From CATQHL01 sp965204655 (GTDB lineage: Bacteria; Actinomycetota; Acidimicrobiia; Acidimicrobiales; CATQHL01), in the NCBI GenBank assembly GCA_965204655.1, contig OZ241998.1, positions 1,922,001-1,986,000 of the forward strand: 64,000 nucleotides of DNA, read 5' to 3'. Below are positions 1-8,266 of this stretch, one piece after another. The notes below the pieces were generated by a model, which did no database searches, had not been told where the DNA came from, and was given only the letters and a program-made list of their open reading frames with translations. Positions within the stretch are counted from its first letter, which is position 1; each line of letters opens with the position of its first letter. Made by a program: the position numbers and the translations under genes.

Positions 1-397
1 GTTGGTGGAAGCCTTGAAGATTTACAACGGCGCTTATCAGAAGGTTTCCGGTCTTGGACGCACCATTAGAGGGCCGGTGATGTCGGCAACACCCGGCAAG
101 GTGCTCGTGGAGGACGTTGTGAACGTCAACGGGGAGAAGGTCTTTGCCTTGCGCCTGATTCAGGGGCGCAACCCCGAGTGGACGAACCGGCTGTTCTTCG
201 CCGCCTTTGATCCGGCGGCGGTCTGGTGGGGCGACTTGAAACCCCCCGGATTTGATGACGGGTTCTTCTTTGACGACGAACTTCACGAAATGCACTTGTC
301 CGCAGCCGCAAGAGCCGCCGAGGTGGTCACCAGAGCGCCAGTGCAGCTGAGTACGAAGGCTTCCCCTGCAGCGAAGACCCCAGCAGCCGCTTCGTAA
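1..397 (+). CDS. C-terminal part of an unrecognised protein, possibly KamA-like radical SAM tail
   Basis: The reading frame is open from the window edge to a stop at 395-397, so this is the 3' end of a longer gene and the TTG at position 2 is not a credible start. The visible 131 residues include GLGRTIRGPVMSATPGKVLV and a later segment with VFALRLIQGRNPEWTNR, then an aromatic stretch (VWWGDLKPP) and an Ala/Pro-rich tail. This loosely recalls the C-terminal extension of KamA-family radical SAM aminomutase-like proteins, but the catalytic part lies outside the window, so the family is only a guess. It converges on the histidine kinase gene that ends at 511. Coding is supported by smooth codon use and by the lack of a competing frame. 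Confidence 0.6.
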   Translation, partial: LVEALKIYNGAYQKVSGLGRTIRGPVMSATPGKVLVEDVVNVNGEKVFALRLIQGRNPEWTNRLFFAAFDPAAVWWGDLKPPGFDDGFFFDDELHEMHLSAAARAAEVVTRAPVQLSTKASPAAKTPAAAS

Positions 398-510
398 CGC
401 TCATTGGCTTCAGCGCATTAGCTGTTGACTGAGACAGCAGCCCCATAATCCTTTGGCCGTTTCGTAGGGGAGGTATGGGGCGGGGAGGAATTTACCACTC
501 CGCCTATCTG

Positions 511-2013
511 CTAGCCGCCTATCTCAAACCCCACCACGGCTCCGTCACCCTCGGCGTTCTCAGCCCAGACTCGGCCGCCGTGCTTTTCCACGACCTGTTT
601 CACGATGGCGAGCCCCAACCCCGACCCCGACAGGGACTTCGTCTCCACGGAGCGATAAAAACGGTCGAATACATGGGGCATATCTTCGACCGGGATGCCT
701 TGCCCCTCGTCGCGCACTTCAAGGCGTCTGCCGTCTACGATCACCCGTACCGATGAATTCTCCGGACTGAACTTCAATGCATTCTGGATGAGGTTGTCGA
801 TCGCCCTGCTCAGCGCTTCGGCGCGGCCTTTCAACACGTCGGTGGATAAGACTTCCACCTCTACTTCCCTGTTGGTGCGCCGTCGAGCCCTATCGGCTGC
901 TTCTTTGGCCAGGTCGGCCAGGCTGACCTCTCCGAGGGGCTCGTTCATTCCGTCGCCGTTCCCGTCCCCGCCCGCTAGCTCAAGCAGTTCCTCCACCAAC
1001 TTGCTGAGTTGCCGCAACTCTTTTGACGTGTCATCAAGAATCTGACCTTTTTCCTCTGGGCCTAGGCGTTCAGCGCGCTTCATCAGATCGACGTTCGCAC
1101 GGACGCTCGTGAGAGGGGTGCGCAGTTCGTGACCTGCGTCGGCCACTAGTTGCTTCTGCTGCCGACGCGACAGGCGCAGCGTCTCGAGCATTGCGTTGAA
1201 ACTGCGCGCCAAACTGCCTACTTCGTCTTTCCGTTTGACTTTGATGGGCGTGGCCAAGTCCTGCGTGGCCGCCACGCGTTCGGCGGCTTGGGTTAGTTGT
1301 CCGATGGGCTTGGTTATTCTGCGCGCCAACATCCAAGCCCCCGCACCAGATATGACCGCCACTGTTGCTCCTATGAAGATGCTAAGCAACAGCAGGTCGC
1401 GCAGAGCCCTGTTGGTTTCGTCAAGGTCTCTGGCCACTTGAACCGCGCCGCCGTACGGCAGGGGTCGGGTGAGCATTCGGTATTCTCGTTCGTCCACTCT
1501 CACCGTTCTGTATTGAGGTTTGCTCTTCGTCGTGGTGGCGATGTGGTGGTCGGCTTGCTCCACCGGGAGGATGATTTCGCTGCCAAGCACGGGATACGCC
1601 ATTTCGTCAATGACTTGCACCACGGCATCAAAGTTCAGCGGGAACGTGTCGAAGGGTGAGAGGATCAAGGCTGGAGCGTAATCCCAATTAATGTCAAATT
1701 TCGAATCGAATCCCGGCTGACTGACCGGTTCTCCCATAGTCGCGTGCTCAACTTTCGAGGGAGGAAGGACTTTTGTGTAGGGCTTATACGCTTCGAGCTC
1801 GACTTTATATTCAAAACCGGGTTCTTCTTTGTCGGCGATCAACGCAAAGATGTCCGAAACGGCCGAGATCTGCTGGGCGCGGTTTCCGAGGAATTCGTCG
1901 ACTTCTTCGTGCAACTCGCTTCGTGTCACGAAGTAGACGGCGATGAGCGCAGCAAGGGTCGTCGTGAATACTACGAAAAAGACCGACAATCCAATTCGCG
2001 TTCGCAAGTTCAT
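511..2013 (-). CDS. Two-component sensor histidine kinase (MprB-like)
   Basis: This membrane sensor kinase autophosphorylates and passes phosphate to the regulator encoded just upstream. Residues about 7-29 and 206-229 form two membrane helices enclosing a roughly 175-residue extracytoplasmic sensor. A HAMP region follows (about 230-282). The HisKA motif DAGHELRTPL places the phospho-accepting histidine at about residue 295. The HATPase domain shows an N box (DNLIQNALKFSP), DEGQGIP, and the G box GSGLGLAIV. The total of 500 residues fits MprB/PhoR-type kinases. Its start overlaps the end of the response regulator gene by 4 bp (2010-2013), which indicates translational coupling. The domain order resembles mycobacterial MprB, but orthology is not proven. 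Confidence 0.95.
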   Translation of the reverse strand: MNLRTRIGLSVFFVVFTTTLAALIAVYFVTRSELHEEVDEFLGNRAQQISAVSDIFALIADKEEPGFEYKVELEAYKPYTKVLPPSKVEHATMGEPVSQPGFDSKFDINWDYAPALILSPFDTFPLNFDAVVQVIDEMAYPVLGSEIILPVEQADHHIATTTKSKPQYRTVRVDEREYRMLTRPLPYGGAVQVARDLDETNRALRDLLLLSIFIGATVAVISGAGAWMLARRITKPIGQLTQAAERVAATQDLATPIKVKRKDEVGSLARSFNAMLETLRLSRRQQKQLVADAGHELRTPLTSVRANVDLMKRAERLGPEEKGQILDDTSKELRQLSKLVEELLELAGGDGNGDGMNEPLGEVSLADLAKEAADRARRRTNREVEVEVLSTDVLKGRAEALSRAIDNLIQNALKFSPENSSVRVIVDGRRLEVRDEGQGIPVEDMPHVFDRFYRSVETKSLSGSGLGLAIVKQVVEKHGGRVWAENAEGDGAVVGFEIGG

Positions 2014-2714
2014 GGTCGTCTCACCACATAGCCGACGCCTCGGACTGTGTGAATTAGTCGAGGCGAATCTTCGCTCTCAATCTTGTGGCGGAGGTATCCG
2101 ATGTAGACGTCAAGAGACTTGGAACTGTCTTCAAAGTTGTACTCCCAGATCGCCCGGTAGATGGCTTCTCTGCTCATAACGACGTCTGCGTTGAACACAA
2201 GCAGTTCGAGCAGGTCAAATTCGGTTTTCGTGAGTTGAATCGTTCTCCCGCCGCGTCTCACGGTGCGCCCTGTCCTGTCCACTTCTAGGTCGGCCACTAC
2301 CAGGGTGGTCGCTTCTTTCTCGGTTTCGTTCTCCCCGACGATGCTCGTGCGTCGAAGCAGCGCCCGAATGCGTGCAAGGAGCTCTTCGAGAGCGAACGGC
2401 TTGACGAGATAGTCGTCGGCTCCGGCGTCTAGCCCGGCCACCCGGTCGCCGACTTCCGCTCGAGCGGTCAACATCAGAATCGGCCTGTTATTTCCGGATG
2501 CCCTCAGTCTGCGGCAAACCTCCAGCCCGTCTACATACGGCATCGTTATATCCAGGATGACCAGGTCGGCAGGCTTGGCGGTCAACATCGTCAACGCTTC
2601 GGCGCCGTCGCTTGCCCTGCTCACGTTGAAGCCTTCGTGGCTAAGCGCGCGAAACATTACGTTGCTGATGCCCGGGTCGTCTTCGGCTACCAAGATCGTG
2701 CTGCGTTTTGCCAT
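2010..2714 (-). CDS. OmpR/PhoB-family response regulator (MprA-like)
   Basis: This 234-residue DNA-binding regulator is the first gene of a two-gene operon with the histidine kinase. The receiver domain (residues about 6-118) shows the acidic pair EDD, the phospho-acceptor Asp55 in LVILDITMP, the conserved Thr in MLTAR, and Lys105 in LVKPF. A winged-helix domain follows, with the typical LTKTEFDLLELL and the C-terminal RLIHTVRGVGYVVRRP. The upstream 160 bp is shared with the divergent gene at 2875, an obvious candidate target. The cognate signal cannot be read from the sequence. Confidence 0.96.
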   Translation of the reverse strand: MAKRSTILVAEDDPGISNVMFRALSHEGFNVSRASDGAEALTMLTAKPADLVILDITMPYVDGLEVCRRLRASGNNRPILMLTARAEVGDRVAGLDAGADDYLVKPFALEELLARIRALLRRTSIVGENETEKEATTLVVADLEVDRTGRTVRRGGRTIQLTKTEFDLLELLVFNADVVMSREAIYRAIWEYNFEDSSKSLDVYIGYLRHKIESEDSPRLIHTVRGVGYVVRRP

Positions 2715-2874
2715 TCCAAAGTTGACGGTAGCCCGTTGAGAGGGCGTGGACTGCGGGGATACGGACTTTCTTACTATTTTCTTGCCATCCCTTAAATCCT
2801 TTCTTGGTTTCGGTCGTCAGGCTGGTTGCGTGCCGCAGAAAGCGGCGTAAAGACAACCACATGAAGGAGTAATC

Positions 2875-3561
2875 ATGAAAACAAATGAAACCGGCCAAGC
2901 GGTCGAGCAGACCTGCAGCCGATCAAGCCAGGAGACCACCCGAGGGAACCCAGATGCCCCCAGGCGTCGCCGCTTCCTCGTCGTGCTCGCTGTCACGGCG
3001 GCGTTCGCCGTGGCGGCCATCGGCATGGTGGCGGCCTTCGCGGCTCCGTCTTCGGCTGACGACCCCGACGACTTGGACGCTCCTAGCACCCACGCTCAGG
3101 GTGACTCCGATGACTCGGACACCCAGGGTGACCACGCCCAGGACGAAGACAGTCAAGCAGACCAAGACAAAGCGACCCTGTGGGCGGAGCACGCAGCGGA
3201 GGAACTGGCCTCAAAGGCTTTGTTCCTTGAGACTTCGATGGAACCACTCCTTGAGAAAGAGGTAGGCGCGCTTTCCGAAGACCTCAGATCTGTCCTGAGT
3301 CCGCTCGTTGACGACGGAACGATCAGTCAGGCACAACTTGAGGCCGTCATCGACGCTGTCGTGACCTCCGTTCGCGAAAAGCATCAGGCAATGGTCAGTT
3401 GCTTCAGCGAATTGCAGGCTTTGGACGTTGATGCCTTAAGGGCCTTGAAAGTCGGCGACTCAGAGCCTCCGGAGGAGTGTGCTGAAATCTTCTCGGAATT
3501 TGAAGAGGAAGGCTTTCACGGCGAGTTGTCTGAGGACAAGGCCGACTTCCTGAGTCACTGA
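2875..3561 (+). CDS. Acidic exported or membrane-anchored protein of unknown function
   Basis: I do not recognise a family. The 228-residue product has a basic stretch (RRRR at about 31-34), one hydrophobic segment (FLVVLAVTAAFAVAAIGMVAAF, given here as residues about 35-56) and then an Asp/Gln/Ser-rich low-complexity stretch (about 60-100). It ends in a helical, strongly acidic domain with two cysteines, CFSELQALDVD and ECAEIFSEFEEEGF. This suggests a signal anchor with the acidic part outside the membrane. The start is set by AAGGAGTAATC upstream of ATG at 2875. It diverges from the response regulator gene and is followed by a strong terminator, so it is monocistronic and plausibly under control of the adjacent two-component system (inference from position). 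Confidence 0.85.
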   Translation: MKTNETGQAVEQTCSRSSQETTRGNPDAPRRRRFLVVLAVTAAFAVAAIGMVAAFAAPSSADDPDDLDAPSTHAQGDSDDSDTQGDHAQDEDSQADQDKATLWAEHAAEELASKALFLETSMEPLLEKEVGALSEDLRSVLSPLVDDGTISQAQLEAVIDAVVTSVREKHQAMVSCFSELQALDVDALRALKVGDSEPPEECAEIFSEFEEEGFHGELSEDKADFLSH

Positions 3562-3621
3562 CCTTGACTTCGCCCGGACGGCGGCGTTCGGGCACAGCCG
3601 GGATCTAAAACCAACTTGAGT

Positions 3622-3663
3622 AAAGGTGCATCCGGTAACACCCGGATGCACCTTTATTTTTTT
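3622..3663 (+). terminator. Rho-independent terminator
   Basis: A perfect 14-bp inverted repeat (AAAGGTGCATCCGG, six-base loop, matching arm at 3642-3655) is followed by A and seven T at 3656-3663. It ends the acidic exported-protein transcript. In the other direction the hairpin has no T run, so it is a one-way terminator for the plus strand. Confidence 0.95.
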
Positions 3664-3696
3664 GTCCCTGGGTTTTGGCACGCGTAGTTGCTCTGA

Positions 3697-4749
3697 TTAG
3701 AACAATTCGGATGGCTGGGGATCTACGGGTGGCTGGTAATCTATGAGCGGGTAATATCCGGGTACTTGCCCATGTTGAGTTTTGAGATGCACTTTTGCCT
3801 CTGGACTTCCGCAAAACTTTCCATGCGACCACCTGATTTCAACAATTCCATTTATTTCGTGCGAAGATTTGTTTTTTTTGTCTAGACATTGTGCCCTCCA
3901 GTTGACTTGAGGCTGTCCTTTTCCTGCGGGGAAAATATCAAAAGATTGCAATTCAAATTTCCTGTTCCATTCCCAGGGTGTGCAAACTCTAATTCGCAAG
4001 TCGTTTCTATCGTTGCTTCCGAGAATAAAATATGTTGCGGGATAGATCCTGAGTAGTCTCCACAACATTCTTACTGGTTTATCTAGGTTATTAAATGCTT
4101 CTTTCCATTTGTTGCTAGATACACTGCTAACCTTGGATATGAGTTCCTGATAGCTTTCCTTAAGAGGAGGAGGTAACCTTGATCGGTACGGTTTAAAACA
4201 TTTTTGTAAACGTTCTTTTTGAGTATCTATAAGTTGGTCTGGAGTATCTGGCATGTTTGCTAAGTCAAAGAAACTAATGGACTTTTCGTAAAATGAATTA
4301 TGTTCTTCGCGTGCCACGTGTTCATACCAATTAAGTTTCTTTTTAGAGGACTGAGGGACCAGTGCGTTGACGAATATACGTGCAGGGGCGGCATTATGGA
4401 GCAAATTGGATTTATATTTGCAGCTAATGTAAATTGTTCTATTAATGACAATGTCTGAAGGGAAGTTTTCGTCTTCAGGATTTTTTTGGTTAGCAGTCCA
4501 TTCGATTCTCCTTACAGTTTGACCCAATAGACCATCCGGATGATCCTTAAAGTATTTGCCATTGGAGAAAGCTTTCTGAGCGCATTGGGCGAATTGCCCT
4601 TCGTCGATTATTTTGTCGAGATCCGACCAAATAGTTGCATCAATTTTTATCTCTTTAGGGCGGTTTTGGCATGCTTCTTCTAGGGTTGGGTATTTTGTCA
4701 TCCCAAGTGCGGTTGCCAACTCGGTTATCTTGGTCCGATCATTGGACAT
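3697..4749 (-). CDS. Putative type II restriction endonuclease partner of the adjacent methylase
   Basis: I do not recognise the sequence family; the assignment rests mainly on context. The 350-residue gene lies 7 bp downstream of a type II-style DNA methyltransferase on the same strand. A possible nuclease core of PD-(D/E)XK type is seen as D99 in FPSDIVINRTIYISCKYKS with the lysine at 111, but the acidic residue normally before the lysine is replaced by Ser-Cys, so the motif is imperfect. The base composition is clearly AT-richer than the neighbours, in keeping with horizontal acquisition. No frameshift is visible, so the enzyme may be active. The recognition site cannot be predicted. Confidence 0.6.
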   Translation of the reverse strand: MSNDRTKITELATALGMTKYPTLEEACQNRPKEIKIDATIWSDLDKIIDEGQFAQCAQKAFSNGKYFKDHPDGLLGQTVRRIEWTANQKNPEDENFPSDIVINRTIYISCKYKSNLLHNAAPARIFVNALVPQSSKKKLNWYEHVAREEHNSFYEKSISFFDLANMPDTPDQLIDTQKERLQKCFKPYRSRLPPPLKESYQELISKVSSVSSNKWKEAFNNLDKPVRMLWRLLRIYPATYFILGSNDRNDLRIRVCTPWEWNRKFELQSFDIFPAGKGQPQVNWRAQCLDKKNKSSHEINGIVEIRWSHGKFCGSPEAKVHLKTQHGQVPGYYPLIDYQPPVDPQPSELF

Positions 4750-4756
4750 TAGAGTT

Positions 4757-5701
4757 CTACTGCTGTGCCTCTTGCGTCTCTATTGCTTCTTGAATTCGTT
4801 TGTTGGCAATTGTGATGTATTCGGGGTTGGTGTCAAGACCAACAAAGTGACGGTTTCTGTTTATTGCTGCAACTGCAGTCGTGCCTGCACCCATAAATGG
4901 GTCAAGAACTAGGTCTCCTTCATATGTGTAGAGTTCAATAAGTCGCTGAGGTAGTTCTACCGGGAATGGCGCCGGATGGCCGACGCGTGTAGCAGATTCT
5001 GGTTGGAAACTCCAAATGTCGGTTGTTGCTTCCATGAACTCTTCAGCTGTAATAGATGTTTCCGAAGGAAATCCTTGTTCTTGTCGCTCCCTCTGGCTTA
5101 GCGTTCTGCAAAAGCGTCCTTTGGAGGCGATCACGATTCGCTCGGTCAGGTCGCGCAAAACTGGGTTGCTTGGCTTGCGGTAGCTCCCCCAGGCACAGTT
5201 GCCGTTTGCCCCATTCGCTTTTTTCCAGATAACCTCACCGCGCAGCAGCAAATTGAGCCGATCTTGGAGGATGTGGATCACGTCCGCAGAGAGCGACCGG
5301 TACGGTTTACGCCCCAGGTTGGCGACGTTTACAGCAATGCGACCGCCCGGTTCGAGCTTTTTGACGCATTCCGCGAACACATCGTGCAGCATCTCCAGAT
5401 ATTCGCCGTATGAGGCGGGCACGCGTCCCTCTCCAAGATCTTCTTCGTATTCCTTGCCCACGAAGTAAGGAGGAGAGGTAACTACAAGGGCTACTGAATT
5501 GTCGGCTATTTCGCCGTACTCGTCCATTTTGCGTGAGTCACCTACCCAAAGTTGATCCAGGCAGGCCGGAGGTGCGATTTTGTTGTCCTTACTCACTTTC
5601 GGCATAGGGAAGCGGTCGTAGAACGCCGAAGAGTCATGCCCCTCGCGGCGACCCACCCCAAAAGCCGAGGTAGCAGTTCTGGCTCGTTTCCCCTCGGTCA
5701 T
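4757..5701 (-). CDS. Site-specific DNA methyltransferase (N4-C/N6-A, beta class order)
   Basis: It methylates DNA at exocyclic amino groups and should protect the host from the adjacent putative nuclease. Motif IV is TSPPY (residues 75-79) and comes before the SAM-binding motif I, DPFMGAGTT (about 267-275), the order of the beta class; TSPPY is most often seen in N4-cytosine enzymes. About 314 residues is a normal length. The ATG at 5701 lies in a 39-bp sequence that is repeated 72 bp upstream, where the copy of the start codon opens a 16-codon frame ending at TAA before this gene. That leader could attenuate or time methylase expression. It is the first gene of a two-gene operon. Confidence 0.92.
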   Translation of the reverse strand: MTEGKRARTATSAFGVGRREGHDSSAFYDRFPMPKVSKDNKIAPPACLDQLWVGDSRKMDEYGEIADNSVALVVTSPPYFVGKEYEEDLGEGRVPASYGEYLEMLHDVFAECVKKLEPGGRIAVNVANLGRKPYRSLSADVIHILQDRLNLLLRGEVIWKKANGANGNCAWGSYRKPSNPVLRDLTERIVIASKGRFCRTLSQRERQEQGFPSETSITAEEFMEATTDIWSFQPESATRVGHPAPFPVELPQRLIELYTYEGDLVLDPFMGAGTTAVAAINRNRHFVGLDTNPEYITIANKRIQEAIETQEAQQ

Positions 5702-5800
5702 GCCGACTCTTTGTTGATTGTCTTACGTACGATTACGGAAGGTCGCCAAGACCGGAGTCGCCCCCTCGGTCATGCCGACTCTTTGTTGATTGTCTTACGT
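5690..5800. repeat. 39-bp direct repeat duplicating the methylase start region
   Basis: The sequence at 5690-5728 recurs exactly at 5762-5800, a spacing of 72 bp. The copy nearer the gene carries the methylase ATG (complement of 5699-5701) and the leader just before it. The distal copy carries an equivalent ATG at 5773 that opens a short frame, MTEGATPVLATFRNRT, ending in TAA at the edge of the first copy. It could be a remnant of tandem duplication, a leader-peptide control element or a double operator. Confidence 0.9.
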
Positions 5801-5828
5801 TCGGCGCACTTGCCATCATCTACACATA

Positions 5829-6131
5829 GTTGACTTACACGAGAATTAAAAAATTCATCGGGCGGTGTCCAGATCTTTGCTGTGGAATAGTGTTTTGAAC
5901 CCAGCCAAGACATCAAGCAAAAACACTAGTGCAAGGGGTGTGACAATTGGGTGAAAGGATGGAGGGGGGGTGGAGTGGTGCGGAGAGTCGGCGGGATTGT
6001 GCCGAACTTGGGTGTGCGGTGAACTGGCGGTGAGGCGAGTTGGTTGCGGCGAGTTAGGGGGTTGTCGAGCTGGGTGTGAGGCGAGTTTGGGGGTGTGCCG
6101 ATTGGGGGTGCGGCAAAACTCTCAGCAGCCT
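5829..6131. other. Gene-free spacer with G-rich degenerate repeats
   Basis: The stretch holds no convincing gene. From about 5945 to 6125 the plus strand is strongly G-rich with G runs and repeated GGCGAGTT/GTGAGGCGAG-like units. Short frames here owe their openness to composition. It lies downstream of the 3-hydroxyisobutyrate-dehydrogenase-like gene (ends 6132) and upstream of the R-M operon. The AT-rich part near 5820-5870 may hold the R-M promoter, but I cannot assign boxes securely. Confidence 0.5.
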
Positions 6132-7082
6132 TCAGCGGCTTTCCCAGTCCAGGTCGGAGAGTTCAGCCAGCGCCAGGATGAGAGCCTGCGTGCCCTTCTT
6201 CCCCCGTCCGCTGCGGAGGAGACGTTCGTACAACTCGCCGGCCAGGCGCAGCCCAGGCATCTCTAAGCCAATCCGTTCGGCTTCCTGCAGGGCAATCTCC
6301 ATGTCCTTAACGAAGTGTTCGACGAAGAAACCTGGCTCGAAGTCGCCGGACATCATGCGTGTACCCAGGTTGGACAGCGACCAACTGCCGGCAGCCCCAG
6401 AAGCCACCGATTCCATGACAGCCTCCAGATCAAGACCTGCGCGCCAAGCGTAGAGCAAAGCTTCGCATACGCCTATCATCCCCGAAGCGATGAGCGTCTG
6501 GTTAACGAGTTTGGTGTGTTGACCCGCCCCAGGGCCTCCCTGATGCACCCAGGTGCGTCCCATCGCCGCCCAGCATTCCTCCAGGGCAGCCGCGACCCCG
6601 GCGTCGCCGCCGATCATGATCGACAGCGTTCCGCTGCGGGCCCCCACGTCCCCTCCCGACACGGGTGCGTCGATCGCAGCCGCGCCCCGGCTCGCTGCCA
6701 CTTCGGCGATCTCGACCGCCAGCGACGGCTCGCTGGTGGTCATGTCCACGATCACCTCCCCGCCGGAACAGCCCTGCAGCACCCCGTCGTTGCCCAGGAA
6801 GACCTGCCGTACGTCGGAGGGGTAGCCGACGATGGCAAAGACGACCTCTGCAGCCTCGGCCACTGCCCTAGGCGTCCCGGCCCAGGCGGCCCCTCTTTCT
6901 AGGAGCGGATCGGCCTTGGCTTTCGTGCGGGTGTGGAGAGTTACGTCAAACCCAGCTTCCATCAGCCGCGAGCACATCGACGACCCCATCACTCCGGCAC
7001 CGATCCAGCCCAGCGAAACCCGTCCGGGGGCGACCAGTCCCCTGGTCAGACGCCCCGCACCGGTAGATCGTTCAGACATCAT
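6132..7082 (-). CDS. NAD(P)-dependent beta-hydroxyacid dehydrogenase (3-hydroxyisobutyrate dehydrogenase family)
   Basis: Members of this family oxidise 3-hydroxy acids or reduce tartronate semialdehyde. The N-terminal Rossmann motif is LGWIGAGVMGSSMCSRLMEA (about 24-43). The substrate-binding signature DAPVSGGDVGARSGTL and the catalytic lysine in GAGQHTKLVNQ are present, so the enzyme looks active. At 316 residues it is full length. It is the last of five minus-strand genes (12692 to 6132) with short gaps, probably one operon, and has a paralogue at 8267-9313 in the same run. The substrate cannot be told from sequence. Confidence 0.92.
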   Translation of the reverse strand: MMSERSTGAGRLTRGLVAPGRVSLGWIGAGVMGSSMCSRLMEAGFDVTLHTRTKAKADPLLERGAAWAGTPRAVAEAAEVVFAIVGYPSDVRQVFLGNDGVLQGCSGGEVIVDMTTSEPSLAVEIAEVAASRGAAAIDAPVSGGDVGARSGTLSIMIGGDAGVAAALEECWAAMGRTWVHQGGPGAGQHTKLVNQTLIASGMIGVCEALLYAWRAGLDLEAVMESVASGAAGSWSLSNLGTRMMSGDFEPGFFVEHFVKDMEIALQEAERIGLEMPGLRLAGELYERLLRSGRGKKGTQALILALAELSDLDWESR

Positions 7083-7163
7083 CTGCGTCCGTCGCGCCGT
7101 TTCGCTGCGCTGCTGCGCTCATCCGCCCGCCGAGCGCTGTCGCCAATTCCCGTCGGAGCGCCG

Positions 7164-8123
7164 TTACTTGATGGCCTGTGGGTTAAGCGGAGAGCCCACC
7201 GCTCGCGGGATGACCAACGGCGGAGCAACCAACTGAAATTCGTAGACGCCGTCGTCGGCGCAGTCTTCGGCTAGTTCGTCCAAGTACCAGATCTCACCTA
7301 CAAACAAGCCCATGTTCACGATCATCACTAGGTGCACAGGCTGAAAGCTGTCGGGAATCTCGTTGGGGCGCACCTCGGCCCCCCAGGTGTCGGTGGCCAG
7401 GGCTGCGATTTCGTGCTCCGCCAGCCAGGGGGCGGAGAGCAGCGAAAGTCCGGGCGAGTCTCCAGCCGAATATCCATCCCAACCAGGAAGGTTGCGCCTG
7501 CGGGCCATGTCGCCGGTGCGGATGAGGACGATGTCGCCTGTCCCAACCTCCACGCCGTGGTGGCGGCACGCCTCGTCTAGCAGATCGCCGTCGATGGGGT
7601 CGCCTGGATCGAGGTATTCAACTCCCAGAACTCTAGGGATGTCCAGCAACACTCCTCGTGAGACCACCGTCTTCTGGTTTTGGATTCCGCAGACGTCCGC
7701 ACCCTTAGCGGTGACCAGGTTGGCGTCGTAGCCGTTGTACATCTTTCCGTGATGGAAGATGTGCGAAAGGGCGTCCCACTGCGTGCCTCCCTGGAGGAAC
7801 AGGAAAAGCGAGTCGTCGGCGACTCCCCAATTCAGCGGCCAGTCCTGCTTGCCGGCGACGTAGTCGGTGCCGGTGGCCACCATTGAGTGGACCGGGTTGA
7901 CTCGTCCGAAAGCGCCGGTTTGCGGCCCTGACCCGTCTAGCGGGAGTTCTAGTGAGAACACCTTCCCGCTGCGCACCAACCCCGCTGACTGGCGGATTTT
8001 CTCGGGCGTGATGAAGTTGAGGGTGCCGACTTCGTCGTCGTTCCCCCACCGCCCCCAGTTGTTGAAGCGTGCGCAGTACTCCTCAAGGAGTTCGTTAGTG
8101 AGTTCTTGACGGGGGATGGACAT
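7164..8123 (-). CDS. Cyclase-family (kynurenine formamidase-like) metal-dependent hydrolase
   Basis: This 319-residue protein matches the cyclase family that includes bacterial kynurenine formamidase and isatin hydrolase. The signature region FLQGGTQWDALSHIFHHGKM holds the expected Asp/His metal ligands, and VEVGTGDIVLIRTGD follows about 80 residues later, as in the family. Such enzymes hydrolyse amide or lactam bonds with Mn or Zn. It sits between two 3-hydroxyisobutyrate-dehydrogenase-like genes on the same strand, which suggests ring or amide opening followed by hydroxyacid oxidation (inference). No truncation is seen. Confidence 0.9.
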   Translation of the reverse strand: MSIPRQELTNELLEEYCARFNNWGRWGNDDEVGTLNFITPEKIRQSAGLVRSGKVFSLELPLDGSGPQTGAFGRVNPVHSMVATGTDYVAGKQDWPLNWGVADDSLFLFLQGGTQWDALSHIFHHGKMYNGYDANLVTAKGADVCGIQNQKTVVSRGVLLDIPRVLGVEYLDPGDPIDGDLLDEACRHHGVEVGTGDIVLIRTGDMARRRNLPGWDGYSAGDSPGLSLLSAPWLAEHEIAALATDTWGAEVRPNEIPDSFQPVHLVMIVNMGLFVGEIWYLDELAEDCADDGVYEFQLVAPPLVIPRAVGSPLNPQAIK

Positions 8124-8266
8124 AGTCGGGCTCCTTTGTGGCTAATTCAACTTTAGGCTAACGAGATTTCAGTGGCGGCACTAAATGCTCGAATCCCCGA
8201 TACTCCATCCCCGATATTCCAATACACCCAAACCCCGCTCACTGCTCCGGAGGGCGCTTGGCATTT

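Noticed and set aside
5970..6266. Plus-strand open frame in the G-rich spacer
   Set aside because: It is open because of composition, has a repetitive Gly/Cys/Arg product, and runs into the end of the dehydrogenase gene on the other strand.
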